A DNA stretch of 64,000 nucleotides from Leptospira koniambonensis (GTDB lineage Bacteria > Spirochaetota > Leptospiria > Leptospirales > Leptospiraceae). Numbering within the stretch: position 1 is the first letter of the stretch; each line of letters starts with the position of its first letter. The position numbers and the translations under genes are program-made. Positions 26,722 to 34,705 of the stretch are shown piece by piece. Under the pieces are notes generated by a model that did no database searches, was not told where the DNA came from, and saw only the letters and a list, made by a program, of their open reading frames with translations. The stretch spans positions 682,001-746,000 of the forward strand of contig NZ_RQFY01000001.1 of NCBI RefSeq assembly GCF_004769555.1. Reading direction: 5' to 3'.

Positions 26722-27123
26722 TTAAAAATTTCTCTGATTTTCACTTAATTCAGCAAGTTGATGAAGTAAAGTTGCTAATATTGAAAAGACAGGAAAAGGA
26801 AAGAGCATTCTTATTCTTTCTCCGTTTCTTAAAAATAACTCAATATCCATATCTTTGTTTTTAGCATCTGGTCCAAGTTGAGAGATCTCTCTTAATGAAG
26901 CAAACTCTACTTTTGAGATATCTTTGAAAAATATTTTTTGCCCGCCCCATTCTAATCCCCGGACTCCTAGATAAAATGTTTCTCCTCTATGCTCGTAATA
27001 ATACAAACATATACCTAATTCATTTTCTCTATTTGAACAAATTTCGCCGTACCCGAATTTCACAAGATTTTGAACAGCTCTTTCAATTCGCTTCTGAATC
27101 GATTCATCCATTTGAGAATTCAT
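26722..27123 (-). CDS. Hypothetical protein (accessory patch)
   Basis: The protein has 133 residues. GEICSNRENELGICLYYYEH followed by FYLGVRGLEWGGQKIFFKDI and an FLRNGERIRMLFPFPVFSI segment resembles the layout of its downstream neighbour: strands, a charged turn, then a C-terminal helix. The two may be distant relatives or a duplicated pair. Function unknown. It begins 13 bp after the end of the next small gene in the row. Confidence 0.65.
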   Translation of the reverse strand: MNSQMDESIQKRIERAVQNLVKFGYGEICSNRENELGICLYYYEHRGETFYLGVRGLEWGGQKIFFKDISKVEFASLREISQLGPDAKNKDMDIELFLRNGERIRMLFPFPVFSILATLLHQLAELSENQRNF

Positions 27124-27136
27124 CAGCCTCCGCGTC

Positions 27137-27541
27137 TTAGTAGCAATTAAATTCTACCCGAAACATTTCCATAATAGTTTTCGAGAAATCAAATATAAAT
27201 CCTTCAGAGACACGGCATAAATCTACTCCTTCAACTAATGAGACCGATTCTGCAAGTTGCCATACTGATTCTATATTGTAGCTTGAATTGATAAGTTTGA
27301 ACTTTATTATTGTGCCGTTAAAATCCATTGACTCATAGATAAAATCCTCAATGTAACCTTGCTTAAACTTTACAATCCATTGTTTTAAAGATAATGCAAA
27401 TTCTAAGAGCAAAATTCCGCTATAATCAAAAAGAACAATATCATCAACTATTATGCGTAGGCTTCCTTCTAAATAAGCCATGGGATTTTCATTTATCTTA
27501 TCCCGTAGTGATTCATTTATTTCAAATTGAAAGATCATCAT
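27137..27541 (-). CDS. Hypothetical protein (accessory patch), first gene of the row
   Basis: This is a 134-residue acidic protein (many Glu/Asp, Ile and Tyr). YLEGSLRIIVDDIVLFDYSG, LLEFALSLKQWIVKFK and the strand-rich end resemble small immunity-type proteins of polymorphic toxin systems, but no toxin gene is present and the resemblance is only in size and composition. It heads the minus-strand row of four small genes. Confidence 0.65.
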   Translation of the reverse strand: MMIFQFEINESLRDKINENPMAYLEGSLRIIVDDIVLFDYSGILLLEFALSLKQWIVKFKQGYIEDFIYESMDFNGTIIKFKLINSSYNIESVWQLAESVSLVEGVDLCRVSEGFIFDFSKTIMEMFRVEFNCY

Positions 27542-27724
27542 TGATGTAATTATTTTACAGGGAAGGCATTAGCCACCTTTCAATCTAACTTCAGAATGAT
27601 TCTGATCGACTGCTTGCTCGATTATTAAAGAAGACTTTTAAAGTTTTTGTTCTCTGAGGATTAAAGGTAAACCGCAACATATCAAGTCTAATTCGACTAC
27701 GATGAAAAACTAAAATTCTCCACA

Positions 27725-27786
27725 ATTCTGCGACTCCACGCCTTTGCGTGAAAAACCCTTGTGTCCTCTTTGCGAACCCTTGCGCC
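27725..27786. repeat. Dispersed intergenic repeat of the CGCAAAGG type, copy 1
   Basis: Contains CTTTGCGTGAAAAACCC and CTCTTTGCGAACCC. Similar strings recur in gaps at 46875-46960 and 49020-49150. Here it separates the accessory row from prfC. Confidence 0.45.
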
Positions 27787-29412
27787 TCAGTATTCCTGAT
27801 TTAACTCAGAAACATCTTGCGTAGGATAATCCAGAAGTCTGATCTCAGGATTTTTCTTTTGGAAATAACCCTTCTCCCATTCAGAATCGAATAGAAGAGC
27901 AGCTCTACCCAAACTATCAGTCACAAGATTGGAACCCACAGGAACCTTTGGGATATCTTCTTCAAGCAACCAGCAAGAAACTTGGTAAGGAAGAATATTA
28001 ATATTCGTAGGAGCAGAATACTCGTCTTGGAGCCTTCTTCTAAATACCTCGAACTGCAACTGGCCCATTGCACCTATCACAGGCAATCCACCACCCACAG
28101 TTTGAGAAGTGAATAAGTGAAGGATGCCCTCTTCTGCCAATTGTTCTATTCCCTTTCTGAAACTTTTGAGAGCTCCTGTTTCTACACAGGAAAGAGTAGC
28201 AAAAATTTCAGGAGCAAATACTGGAAGTGGTTTTAGATCGGGAACTTTGCCAGTCGCCAATATATCTCCGATAGAATAAGTGCCCGGGTTCACAAGACCT
28301 ATAATATCTCCAGGATAAGCCTCATCCACAGTGTTTCTGTCTTGGCCAAAAAATGCAAAAGAAGAAGAAAGTTTTACAGCTTTTCCGAGTCTTCCGTGAT
28401 TCACGTTAAGTCCTCTTTCGAACTTACCTGAACATACTCTTAAGAATGCGATCCTATCTCTATGGGCCTTGTTCATATTGGCTTGCACCTTGAATACGAA
28501 TCCACTGAAAGGAGTGGTGATCGGATCCAAACGATCTCCATTCTTCAATGGAAAATATAAAGGAGGAGGAGCGATCTGTAAAAAATGGTCCAAGAATAAT
28601 TGGATCCCGAAGTTATTCACTGCCGATCCGAAAAATACAGGTGTGATCTTAGAATCTATAAATTCATCTAAAGAGAATGCAGCGATCCCTTCTTCTACGA
28701 GTTCTACTTCTTCCCTAAATTGTTTTAAGACCCAGTCCTCAAACATTGAGTCGAGATTTGTATCTTCTATCCCTGAACTTTGGAATGCAGACTTTTGGGA
28801 ACCACCTGGAGTTTTATCATAAGTGTAGATCTTTTTATCCACACGATTATAAACTCCACTGAAATCCACTCCAGTACCAATAGGCCATACCATCGGGATC
28901 GCAGTGATACCTAAAACTTTTTCGATCTCATCCAAGAGCTCGAACATTTTTTTAGTGGGGCGGTCCATCTTGTTTACGAATGTAACAATCGGGATCCCGC
29001 GGTCCCTACAGACTTTAAATAATTTAATTGTTTGGGGCTCTACTCCTCTTCCTGCATCTAACACCATCACTGCGGTGTCGGCTGCGATCAAAGTGCGGTA
29101 CGTATCTTCGGAGAAGTCTTCGTGACCTGGAGTATCTAATAAATTTAATACATGATTTTTATATTCGAATTGTAGCGCTGCAGAAGTGATTGAGATCCCC
29201 TTCTCTTTTTCCATCTCCATCCAGTCGGAAGTGGCTGCCTTACGATTTTTACGCGCCTTTACTGCGCCCGCAAGCTGGATAGCGCCTCCGTACAATAGAA
29301 GTTTTTCGGTAAGGGTAGTCTTACCCGCATCCGGATGGGCTATGATTGCGAAGGTTCTCCTACGTTTGGTTTCCTCTTCTATTATATTCTGGCCAATAGC
29401 GCTTTCCGACAC
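27787..29412 (-). CDS. prfC: Peptide chain release factor 3
   Basis: The protein has 541 residues from GTG 29412, which follows AGGGG. It is a translational GTPase: P-loop AHPDAGKTTLTEKLL (about 25-39), the switch I region with KGISITSAA, DTPGHEDFSEDTYR and NKMDRPTKKM. RF3-specific length and domain order fit RF3 rather than EF-G. It recycles RF1/RF2 from the ribosome after termination. It is a single gene, divergent from the carbamoyltransferase gene. Confidence 0.95.
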   Translation of the reverse strand: MSESAIGQNIIEEETKRRRTFAIIAHPDAGKTTLTEKLLLYGGAIQLAGAVKARKNRKAATSDWMEMEKEKGISITSAALQFEYKNHVLNLLDTPGHEDFSEDTYRTLIAADTAVMVLDAGRGVEPQTIKLFKVCRDRGIPIVTFVNKMDRPTKKMFELLDEIEKVLGITAIPMVWPIGTGVDFSGVYNRVDKKIYTYDKTPGGSQKSAFQSSGIEDTNLDSMFEDWVLKQFREEVELVEEGIAAFSLDEFIDSKITPVFFGSAVNNFGIQLFLDHFLQIAPPPLYFPLKNGDRLDPITTPFSGFVFKVQANMNKAHRDRIAFLRVCSGKFERGLNVNHGRLGKAVKLSSSFAFFGQDRNTVDEAYPGDIIGLVNPGTYSIGDILATGKVPDLKPLPVFAPEIFATLSCVETGALKSFRKGIEQLAEEGILHLFTSQTVGGGLPVIGAMGQLQFEVFRRRLQDEYSAPTNINILPYQVSCWLLEEDIPKVPVGSNLVTDSLGRAALLFDSEWEKGYFQKKNPEIRLLDYPTQDVSELNQEY

Positions 29413-29598
29413 GGTTCCCCTCTCTATTAGGAAACGTTTTTGGAACGATGGCCCTTGTCAGCATGAAAACAGAGCTTAATTCTTCACGGATTCGTATTCC
29501 TTCGGTAAAACCAGCGTAACCAAAAGGTCTTAATCTTCCCGCCGAATCCATTTCTTATGAAGAAACTGGATCACGCTTTTTTCCCCGGAAAACACTTA

Positions 29599-29622
29599 GG
29601 GAGGGAGATTCATATCCCTCCC
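29599..29622. promoter_or_regulatory. Hairpin in the leader of the carbamoyltransferase gene
   Basis: GGGAGGGA (29599-29606) pairs with TCCCTCCC (29615-29622) around an 8-base loop, followed by CCTTTTCC. It lies 85 bp upstream of the gene at 29707 in the divergent prfC spacer and may act in the 5' leader. No known riboswitch was recognised. Confidence 0.4.
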
Positions 29623-29706
29623 CCTTTTCCTTCCCTACCTATAAGAGTTTTGAGATTGTCGAATCTAACGACGCTGATTTTCTAGACTGTAATAGTTTAC
29701 CGGTCT

Positions 29707-30639
29707 ATGGAAGCACCTAAAATCAAACATCTTATCTCTTGGCAGGATTGGTCGGACGCAGAAGTCCTGGACCTTCTACAATTTGCTGTCCATGTGAAAA
29801 ATCATAGGGCCAATTATCTGGGACATATGACCGGCAGGACTCTTGCTATGCTCTTCCAAAAGACTAGCACTCGTACAAGAGTTTCTTTTGAAGTGGCAAT
29901 GACTGAGATGGGAGGACATGCAATCTATTTGGATTGGATGACTTCTAACTTTCTTCTTTCCGACATTGACCTCGAAGCTGAATATCTTTCCAGAAACGTT
30001 TCAGTCATCATGGCTCGGATGAGAAAACATGAGGAACTTTTACAGCTCAAATCAGGTTCACAGGTTCCAGTCATCAATGGATGTTGTAATAAATTCCATC
30101 CCTGCCAATCTCTTGCGGATATTCTCACGATCGTGATGGACAACCCGAAACCTCTGAAAGAGTTAAAGCTCACCTATATTGGTGTGCATAATAACGTAGT
30201 AAATTCTCTTATAGGGATCACTTCTGCTTTGGGTATGGAACTTACTCTTCTCACCCCGATTGCTGAGACTGAAAACATAGATCAAGACACTGTGGAAAGG
30301 GCTAAAAAGAAGGGCACGATCCAATGGGAGACTGATCTGATCCGTTCCGTAAAAAATGCGGACTATATTTATACGGATACCTGGGTAGATATGGAGTTCT
30401 TCAACGATCCTTCTTTCGCTGATAAGAAGAAGGAACGTATGAACCTGATGATGCCTTTCCAGATCAATGAGGCATTACTCAAAGAGACCAAGGCAAAGGT
30501 TATGCATGATATGCCTATCCACTCAGGTTACGAAATAACTAGAGAAGTAGTCAGAAGTCCTAGATCTATTATCTTCCAACAGGCGGAGAACCGCTTGGAT
30601 GCACAAAAAGCGGTCATTCTACAACTCTTAGAAGCTTAG
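29707..30639 (+). CDS. argF: Ornithine carbamoyltransferase-like enzyme
   Basis: The protein has 310 residues. The carbamoyl-phosphate site is typical: FQKTSTRTR (50-58) and FHPCQSLAD (130-138). The amino-acid site is not. Where ornithine enzymes read HCLP, this reads HDMP (267-270), and where they read DVWVSMG it reads DTWVDME (224-230). It therefore transfers a carbamoyl group from carbamoyl phosphate to an amine, but the acceptor may be a modified ornithine or another substrate. ArgF remains the simplest annotation because no other candidate lies in the window. There is no clear ribosome site before the ATG. Confidence 0.75.
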   Translation: MEAPKIKHLISWQDWSDAEVLDLLQFAVHVKNHRANYLGHMTGRTLAMLFQKTSTRTRVSFEVAMTEMGGHAIYLDWMTSNFLLSDIDLEAEYLSRNVSVIMARMRKHEELLQLKSGSQVPVINGCCNKFHPCQSLADILTIVMDNPKPLKELKLTYIGVHNNVVNSLIGITSALGMELTLLTPIAETENIDQDTVERAKKKGTIQWETDLIRSVKNADYIYTDTWVDMEFFNDPSFADKKKERMNLMMPFQINEALLKETKAKVMHDMPIHSGYEITREVVRSPRSIIFQQAENRLDAQKAVILQLLEA

Positions 30640-30741
30640 GTCTTTCCTCCAAAAATCCGTTGCCTGGAAGGCCTTTCCTGAAAACCCTGTTCTAAGACAG
30701 CCGAGCTAGGCTAAAATCGCAAAAACTTAAAAGGTACTTGT

Positions 30742-31731
30742 ATGTCCAAATTACCACATCCTAAGGATGCATTATTCGAAGGAGAAAAACCTTTCCCTAT
30801 CATCCCGGCCTGCGAACATTTTGCCGGATCCGAAAAACTGATCACTAAAGCTCTAGAGTTACAAAACAAACTCGGCGGTCTTTTCGACATCACCATGGAC
30901 TGCGAAGATGGTGCTCAAACCGGAAAAGAAAAAGAACACGCGGAAATGATCGTCCGTATCCAAAACTCCGAACTCAATAAACATAATATGAGCGGTGTTA
31001 GGATCCACGATTATACTAATGCATTCTGGAAACAAGACGTAGACATTATCGTTCCGGGTGCAGGAAACAAGATCGCATACATCACAATTCCTAAACCTAC
31101 AAAAGCTTCCCAAGTGGAAGAAATGATCACTTATATCCAAGGTGCTGCTAAAAAAGCAGGGATCACTAGAGAGATCCCAATCCACGTATTGATCGAAACT
31201 CACGGAGCACTTGCTGATGTAGATAAGATCGCTGCTCTTCCTTGGATGCAAGTCGTCGATTTCGGTCTAATGGACTTCATCTCAGGACACCATGGAGCAA
31301 TCCCAGCTTCTTGTATGAAAAGCCCAGGGCAATTCGATCACGAATTATTAAGAAGAGCAAAAGCTTCTTGTGTGGCTGCATCTCTCGCTCACGGAGTAAT
31401 CCCAGCTCATAACGTTACTCTTGACCTTAAAAACCAATACCAAACTTATAAAGATGCAAAAAGAGCTCATGATGAGTTCGGATTCCTTCGTATGTGGTCC
31501 ATCTATCCAACTCAGATCCAAGCAATCTTAGATGCGATGGCTCCAGACTATAGCGAAGTCCAAACTTCTGCAGCTATTCTTATAAAAGCACAAGATGCAG
31601 AATGGGGACCAATCCAACACGATGGAGATCTTCATGACAGAGCAACTTACCGTTACTTCTGGGAAGTTCTTCAAAAAGCAAAACTTACCGGTATCGCAAT
31701 CCCAGAAGAAGCTTCAAAAAGATTCTTCTAA
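30742..31731 (+). CDS. CitE-like HpcH/HpaI aldolase/citrate lyase family protein
   Basis: The protein has 329 residues and a TIM-barrel of the CitE/malyl-CoA lyase family. DITMDCEDGAQTGKE (about 50-64) supplies the acidic metal ligands, with GVRIHDYTN and IHVLIETHGALADVDKIAAL further on. The likely reaction is reversible C-C cleavage or hydrolysis of a hydroxyacyl-CoA such as malyl- or citramalyl-CoA. It is a monocistronic gene closed by a strong terminator at 31755. No CitD or CitF genes are adjacent, so it is not a classical citrate lyase subunit. Confidence 0.85.
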   Translation: MSKLPHPKDALFEGEKPFPIIPACEHFAGSEKLITKALELQNKLGGLFDITMDCEDGAQTGKEKEHAEMIVRIQNSELNKHNMSGVRIHDYTNAFWKQDVDIIVPGAGNKIAYITIPKPTKASQVEEMITYIQGAAKKAGITREIPIHVLIETHGALADVDKIAALPWMQVVDFGLMDFISGHHGAIPASCMKSPGQFDHELLRRAKASCVAASLAHGVIPAHNVTLDLKNQYQTYKDAKRAHDEFGFLRMWSIYPTQIQAILDAMAPDYSEVQTSAAILIKAQDAEWGPIQHDGDLHDRATYRYFWEVLQKAKLTGIAIPEEASKRFF

Positions 31732-31754
31732 TCTTGTAACCAAGCTTCAAAATG

Positions 31755-31784
31755 AAAAAGCCGCAGAATCTGCGGCTTTTTTTT
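31755..31784 (+). terminator. Strong Rho-independent terminator after the CitE-like gene
   Basis: GCCGCAG-aat-CTGCGGC with flanking A5 and T8 runs, starting 24 bp past the stop codon. The A-run on the left means it could work in both directions and also end the minus-strand gene at 31857. Confidence 0.92.
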
Positions 31785-31816
31785 ATTCCTTCGAAGAATG
31801 GTGACTCTGGTTGCAA

Positions 31817-31832
31817 TGTTGGAATTCCTACA
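31817..31832. repeat. Dispersed palindromic element, copy 7
   Basis: TGTTGGAATTCCTACA, one mismatch pair from a perfect palindrome, sits between two convergent genes. Confidence 0.6.
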
Positions 31833-31856
31833 TCCAGTTCCGTTCTATAGATAATC

Positions 31857-32318
31857 TTACTTATTAAACTTCTCGTTTAATTTTCCGATTAATTCGGATA
31901 AACTTCTTTCTAGATACTCCCAACCCTTTTTGTTCATGGGTTCCAAAGGCATTTTTTTCTGTAATTGTTTGAAACGATCAAATGACTCTCTTGCGAATTC
32001 CAAAAATCTACGAGGAGTGATTCCTAATCTGTCGAATTGGCTTTCATTACGATTGAAAAGTTCGGCGACCTTGTCTCCATATTCTCCTTCCAGAAAATAA
32101 TATCTAAGATCAGAAAGGGATTCGTCTATAGCCTTAAAAATTTTAGAGCCTGGCCCATCTTCCTTTCTTGGATCGGATTCAGAGCCGACTTTATCGGATC
32201 CTACTATCCTGGCTGCTTTTGCTTTTTCGTTAAGGGCGATCTTTTGTAATTTCTCCCTCATAAGAACGTCGGGGAGAATTGTTTTCTTTTTATCCGCCAA
32301 TTTTACTGAGGTCCTCAA
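31857..32318 (-). CDS. Hypothetical helical protein
   Basis: The protein has up to 153 residues, strongly charged and predicted helical (LSDLRYYFLEGEYGDKVAEL, FLEFARESFDRFKQLQKKMP). No signal peptide, membrane segment or known domain was recognised. The first start in frame is a TTG (32318); ATG at 32261 is the alternative, and neither has a good ribosome site. It converges with the CitE-like gene, and its upstream region carries two palindromes that may regulate it. Confidence 0.6.
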   Translation of the reverse strand: MRTSVKLADKKKTILPDVLMREKLQKIALNEKAKAARIVGSDKVGSESDPRKEDGPGSKIFKAIDESLSDLRYYFLEGEYGDKVAELFNRNESQFDRLGITPRRFLEFARESFDRFKQLQKKMPLEPMNKKGWEYLERSLSELIGKLNEKFNK

Positions 32319-32326
32319 AGCCGATT

Positions 32327-32409
32327 GTCCGAATTTTCGGACGGAAACTATTCTATGGACGTATTCGATTTATGTCCAGAAATTTCCGCCCTATACTTGT
32401 TATAACAAG
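32327..32409. promoter_or_regulatory. Two palindromes upstream of the hypothetical gene
   Basis: GTCCGAA-tt-TTCGGAC (32327-32342) and the perfect 14-bp palindrome CTTGTTATAACAAG (32396-32409) lie in the gap between the hypothetical gene and the upstream rhomboid gene. The second looks like a dimeric repressor site. Confidence 0.45.
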
Positions 32410-32437
32410 ATAGACGAAAAAGTTCTCATAAATTCTT

Positions 32438-33463
32438 TCAAAGCCCGGGGTTATCTTTTTTTAATTTTCTTAATTCGCAATTCTGGAGCCATTCACAACG
32501 AAGACAAAACATATCCTCTGGATTATAGTCCGAGGGAGGACATAGATTCGTATTCTCGGCTTGTATAGGAGAGAGAATATCTTCCTTCTCCTTTGGGTCC
32601 GAAATTCCATATAGCTTGCTTAAGAGTTCTCTATTTTTCCGGACCTGTGTCTCAAAAGGGTCTTCCAAATTTTTAGGACGAACGATTACCCTTTCCTGAT
32701 TTTCCTTAGGCTTTTCCCATCTTCTTACAAAAATTGGAGTTCTAGTTTTTCCTCCGAATTTCTGTAAGCCAAGAAGACTGACTAGACCGAATACTGCTCC
32801 ACCCAAATGCCCGGAGTTACTCATCATCCCAAAAAGACTTTGAGACATGACACCACTGGAATGGAATTGAAGAAGGTAATAAGCATCTACTGAAAATCCA
32901 ACACCAATCAAAACCCAAGGAGCAAATTTTGCTCTCACAGGAGGAAATACAAATCTTGCTTCAGGGAACATTAAGCTGAATGCAGCAAGCACTCCGAAAA
33001 CTCCCCCACTTGCACCTACAGTAGCAGAATGATAACTATCCCAAATAGAATTTTCAGGAACGAGTCCTGTCTTCCAACCTATATAAGAAAAAGACAAAAC
33101 AAAAAGTCCCCCACCTAGTTGGGAGAGAAGATACACACTTAAAAATTTCCAACCGCCGATATATCTGCAGAGCCAGAAACCAACTGTGAATAGTCCGAAC
33201 ATATTCATCCCAATATGAATGAGAGAAGAGAAAAAATCTCCACCAACTACGTGCAAGAATCCATAAGTGAATACCTGCCAGTACATTTTCTTTTCAATGA
33301 CTAGGCTTGGGTTTAATCCGAAGAAGTAAGTAATAATTCCTCGTCCACCTTCCATCATCAGAAGTGCCCAGACGAAAATATTGAAGAATAATACCAGATT
33401 CAGTGGATGAACTAGCGAGAATCCGAAAAGCTTCGGACCTGAGGTCGGATTTCTCTTTGCCAT
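32438..33463 (-). CDS. Rhomboid family intramembrane serine protease
   Basis: The protein has 341 residues. Six transmembrane helices precede a soluble tail. The catalytic dyad is visible as Ser152 in VGASGGVFG and His219 in SNSGHLGGAVFG, and the oxyanion helix has HIGMNM (His83, Asn87). It should cleave membrane-spanning substrates within the inner membrane. The C-terminal 100 residues end in a Cys cluster (CPPSDYNPEDMFCLRCEWLQ followed by NC) that could bind a metal, unusual for the family. It is divergent from mtnA. Confidence 0.9.
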   Translation of the reverse strand: MAKRNPTSGPKLFGFSLVHPLNLVLFFNIFVWALLMMEGGRGIITYFFGLNPSLVIEKKMYWQVFTYGFLHVVGGDFFSSLIHIGMNMFGLFTVGFWLCRYIGGWKFLSVYLLSQLGGGLFVLSFSYIGWKTGLVPENSIWDSYHSATVGASGGVFGVLAAFSLMFPEARFVFPPVRAKFAPWVLIGVGFSVDAYYLLQFHSSGVMSQSLFGMMSNSGHLGGAVFGLVSLLGLQKFGGKTRTPIFVRRWEKPKENQERVIVRPKNLEDPFETQVRKNRELLSKLYGISDPKEKEDILSPIQAENTNLCPPSDYNPEDMFCLRCEWLQNCELRKLKKDNPGL

Positions 33464-33508
33464 TATGTAAGGATTAAAGGTACTGGTATCCTAGTCAAGT
33501 AGGCAAAG

Positions 33509-33562
33509 CCGGGGCGGGATCTGCCCCGGTTCGTCCTCATCCGCCGGGGAGTCGGTGGATGA
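33509..33562 (+). promoter_or_regulatory. Structured 5' leader of mtnA (two stable stems)
   Basis: CCGGGGC-gggatct-GCCCCGG (33509-33529) is followed by TCATCCGCCG-gggagt-CGGTGGATGA (33537-33562, 10 bp with one G-U). They lie 64-117 bp before the mtnA ATG. mtnA acts in methionine salvage, so a metabolite-sensing leader is possible; the pattern does not match a SAM or SAH riboswitch that could be recognised by eye. Confidence 0.5.
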
Positions 33563-33625
33563 TTTCAATCACAGTTTTATCATCGAAAAAACGAAAGGCC
33601 TGCTTTAGCCCCGGAGAGTAAAAAA

Positions 33626-34705
33626 ATGAAAAAAGAGAACTTAAGGCCGATTTTTTGGGAAAAAGAAGGACTCAAACTTTTAGACCAAAGACAAATCCCC
33701 GGCAAGAAAGAATGGTTCACTGCTAAAAACTCCGAGGACGCAATTTTCGCCATCAAAGAAATGGTGGTTCGAGGAGCTCCTGCAATCGCCATTACCGGAT
33801 TATTCGGAGCGGTTCTAGAATTAAAAAAGTTTTCTAAAAAACCGGATTACCAAGAATTCCAAACTCTACTTTCTAAAATCCTGGAATCTAGACCCACTGC
33901 AGTAAATCTTCGTAGAGCATTCGAAGAATTATCTTCTATTTTTCCGAAAGACAAATATGATACGGTTTCGTTGTCGGAACTCCAACAGAAATCGGAAGAA
34001 TTCGCGATCCATGTTTTCGAAGAAGATATCAGAAACAATTTAGCATTAGCGAAGAATGGAGTGGGACTTTTTCCTTCTTCTCCTTCTAAACTAAAAATTA
34101 TCACTCATTGTAATACAGGCGCACTTGCAACCGCAGGTCACGGAACTGCATTAGGAGTAATCCGTTCCCTAAAAGAAGCAGGACATGATCTTATTGTATA
34201 TGCAGACGAGACCCGTCCTTATTTACAAGGCGCAAGACTTACCGCCTGGGAACTAATGGAAGAAGGGATCGAAAATTATCTGATGACAGACAGTATGGCC
34301 GGCTGGCTCATGTCCTCTCAAAAGATAGACGCAGTTATTGTAGGTGTAGATAGAGTTGCAGCTAATGGTGATTCTGCGAATAAGATTGGAACTTATCCGT
34401 TGGCAGTTTTAGCAAAACACCATGGGATCCCATTTTATATTGCGGCCACGGAAAAAAGTTTTGATTTTAAGATCACGGACGGTTCTCAAATCCCAATCGA
34501 AATGAGAACACAAGACGAGGTGACTCGTTTAAACTTCTTAAAAAATGAAAAGGGAGAAGCAATTCTTGCAGAAGGTGTAATTGCCCCAGTAGGAGTAAAA
34601 GCACTCAATCCTTCTTTTGATGTAACTCCTGCAAGCCTTATCAAAGCATTTATCACGGAGAAAGGAATTGTTCCTCCGGATAAGATCAAAGAGTTTTTTG
34701 GCTGA
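33626..34705 (+). CDS. mtnA: S-methyl-5-thioribose-1-phosphate isomerase
   Basis: The protein has 359 residues with GGAG 9 bp before the ATG. It is a methionine-salvage enzyme that isomerises methylthioribose 1-phosphate to the ribulose form. Family motifs are EMVVRGAPAIAITG, the catalytic Cys in ITHCNTGALATAGHGTALG and the catalytic Asp in GVDRVAANGDSANKIGT. No other salvage gene lies in the window. The leader carries two stable hairpins. It ends exactly where the convergent FapA-like gene ends. Confidence 0.95.
   Translation: MKKENLRPIFWEKEGLKLLDQRQIPGKKEWFTAKNSEDAIFAIKEMVVRGAPAIAITGLFGAVLELKKFSKKPDYQEFQTLLSKILESRPTAVNLRRAFEELSSIFPKDKYDTVSLSELQQKSEEFAIHVFEEDIRNNLALAKNGVGLFPSSPSKLKIITHCNTGALATAGHGTALGVIRSLKEAGHDLIVYADETRPYLQGARLTAWELMEEGIENYLMTDSMAGWLMSSQKIDAVIVGVDRVAANGDSANKIGTYPLAVLAKHHGIPFYIAATEKSFDFKITDGSQIPIEMRTQDEVTRLNFLKNEKGEAILAEGVIAPVGVKALNPSFDVTPASLIKAFITEKGIVPPDKIKEFFG

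Noticed and set aside
29360..29551. Upstream minus-strand frame overlapping the 5' part of prfC
   Set aside because: The true prfC start has a strong AGGGG and this frame has no supporting signal.
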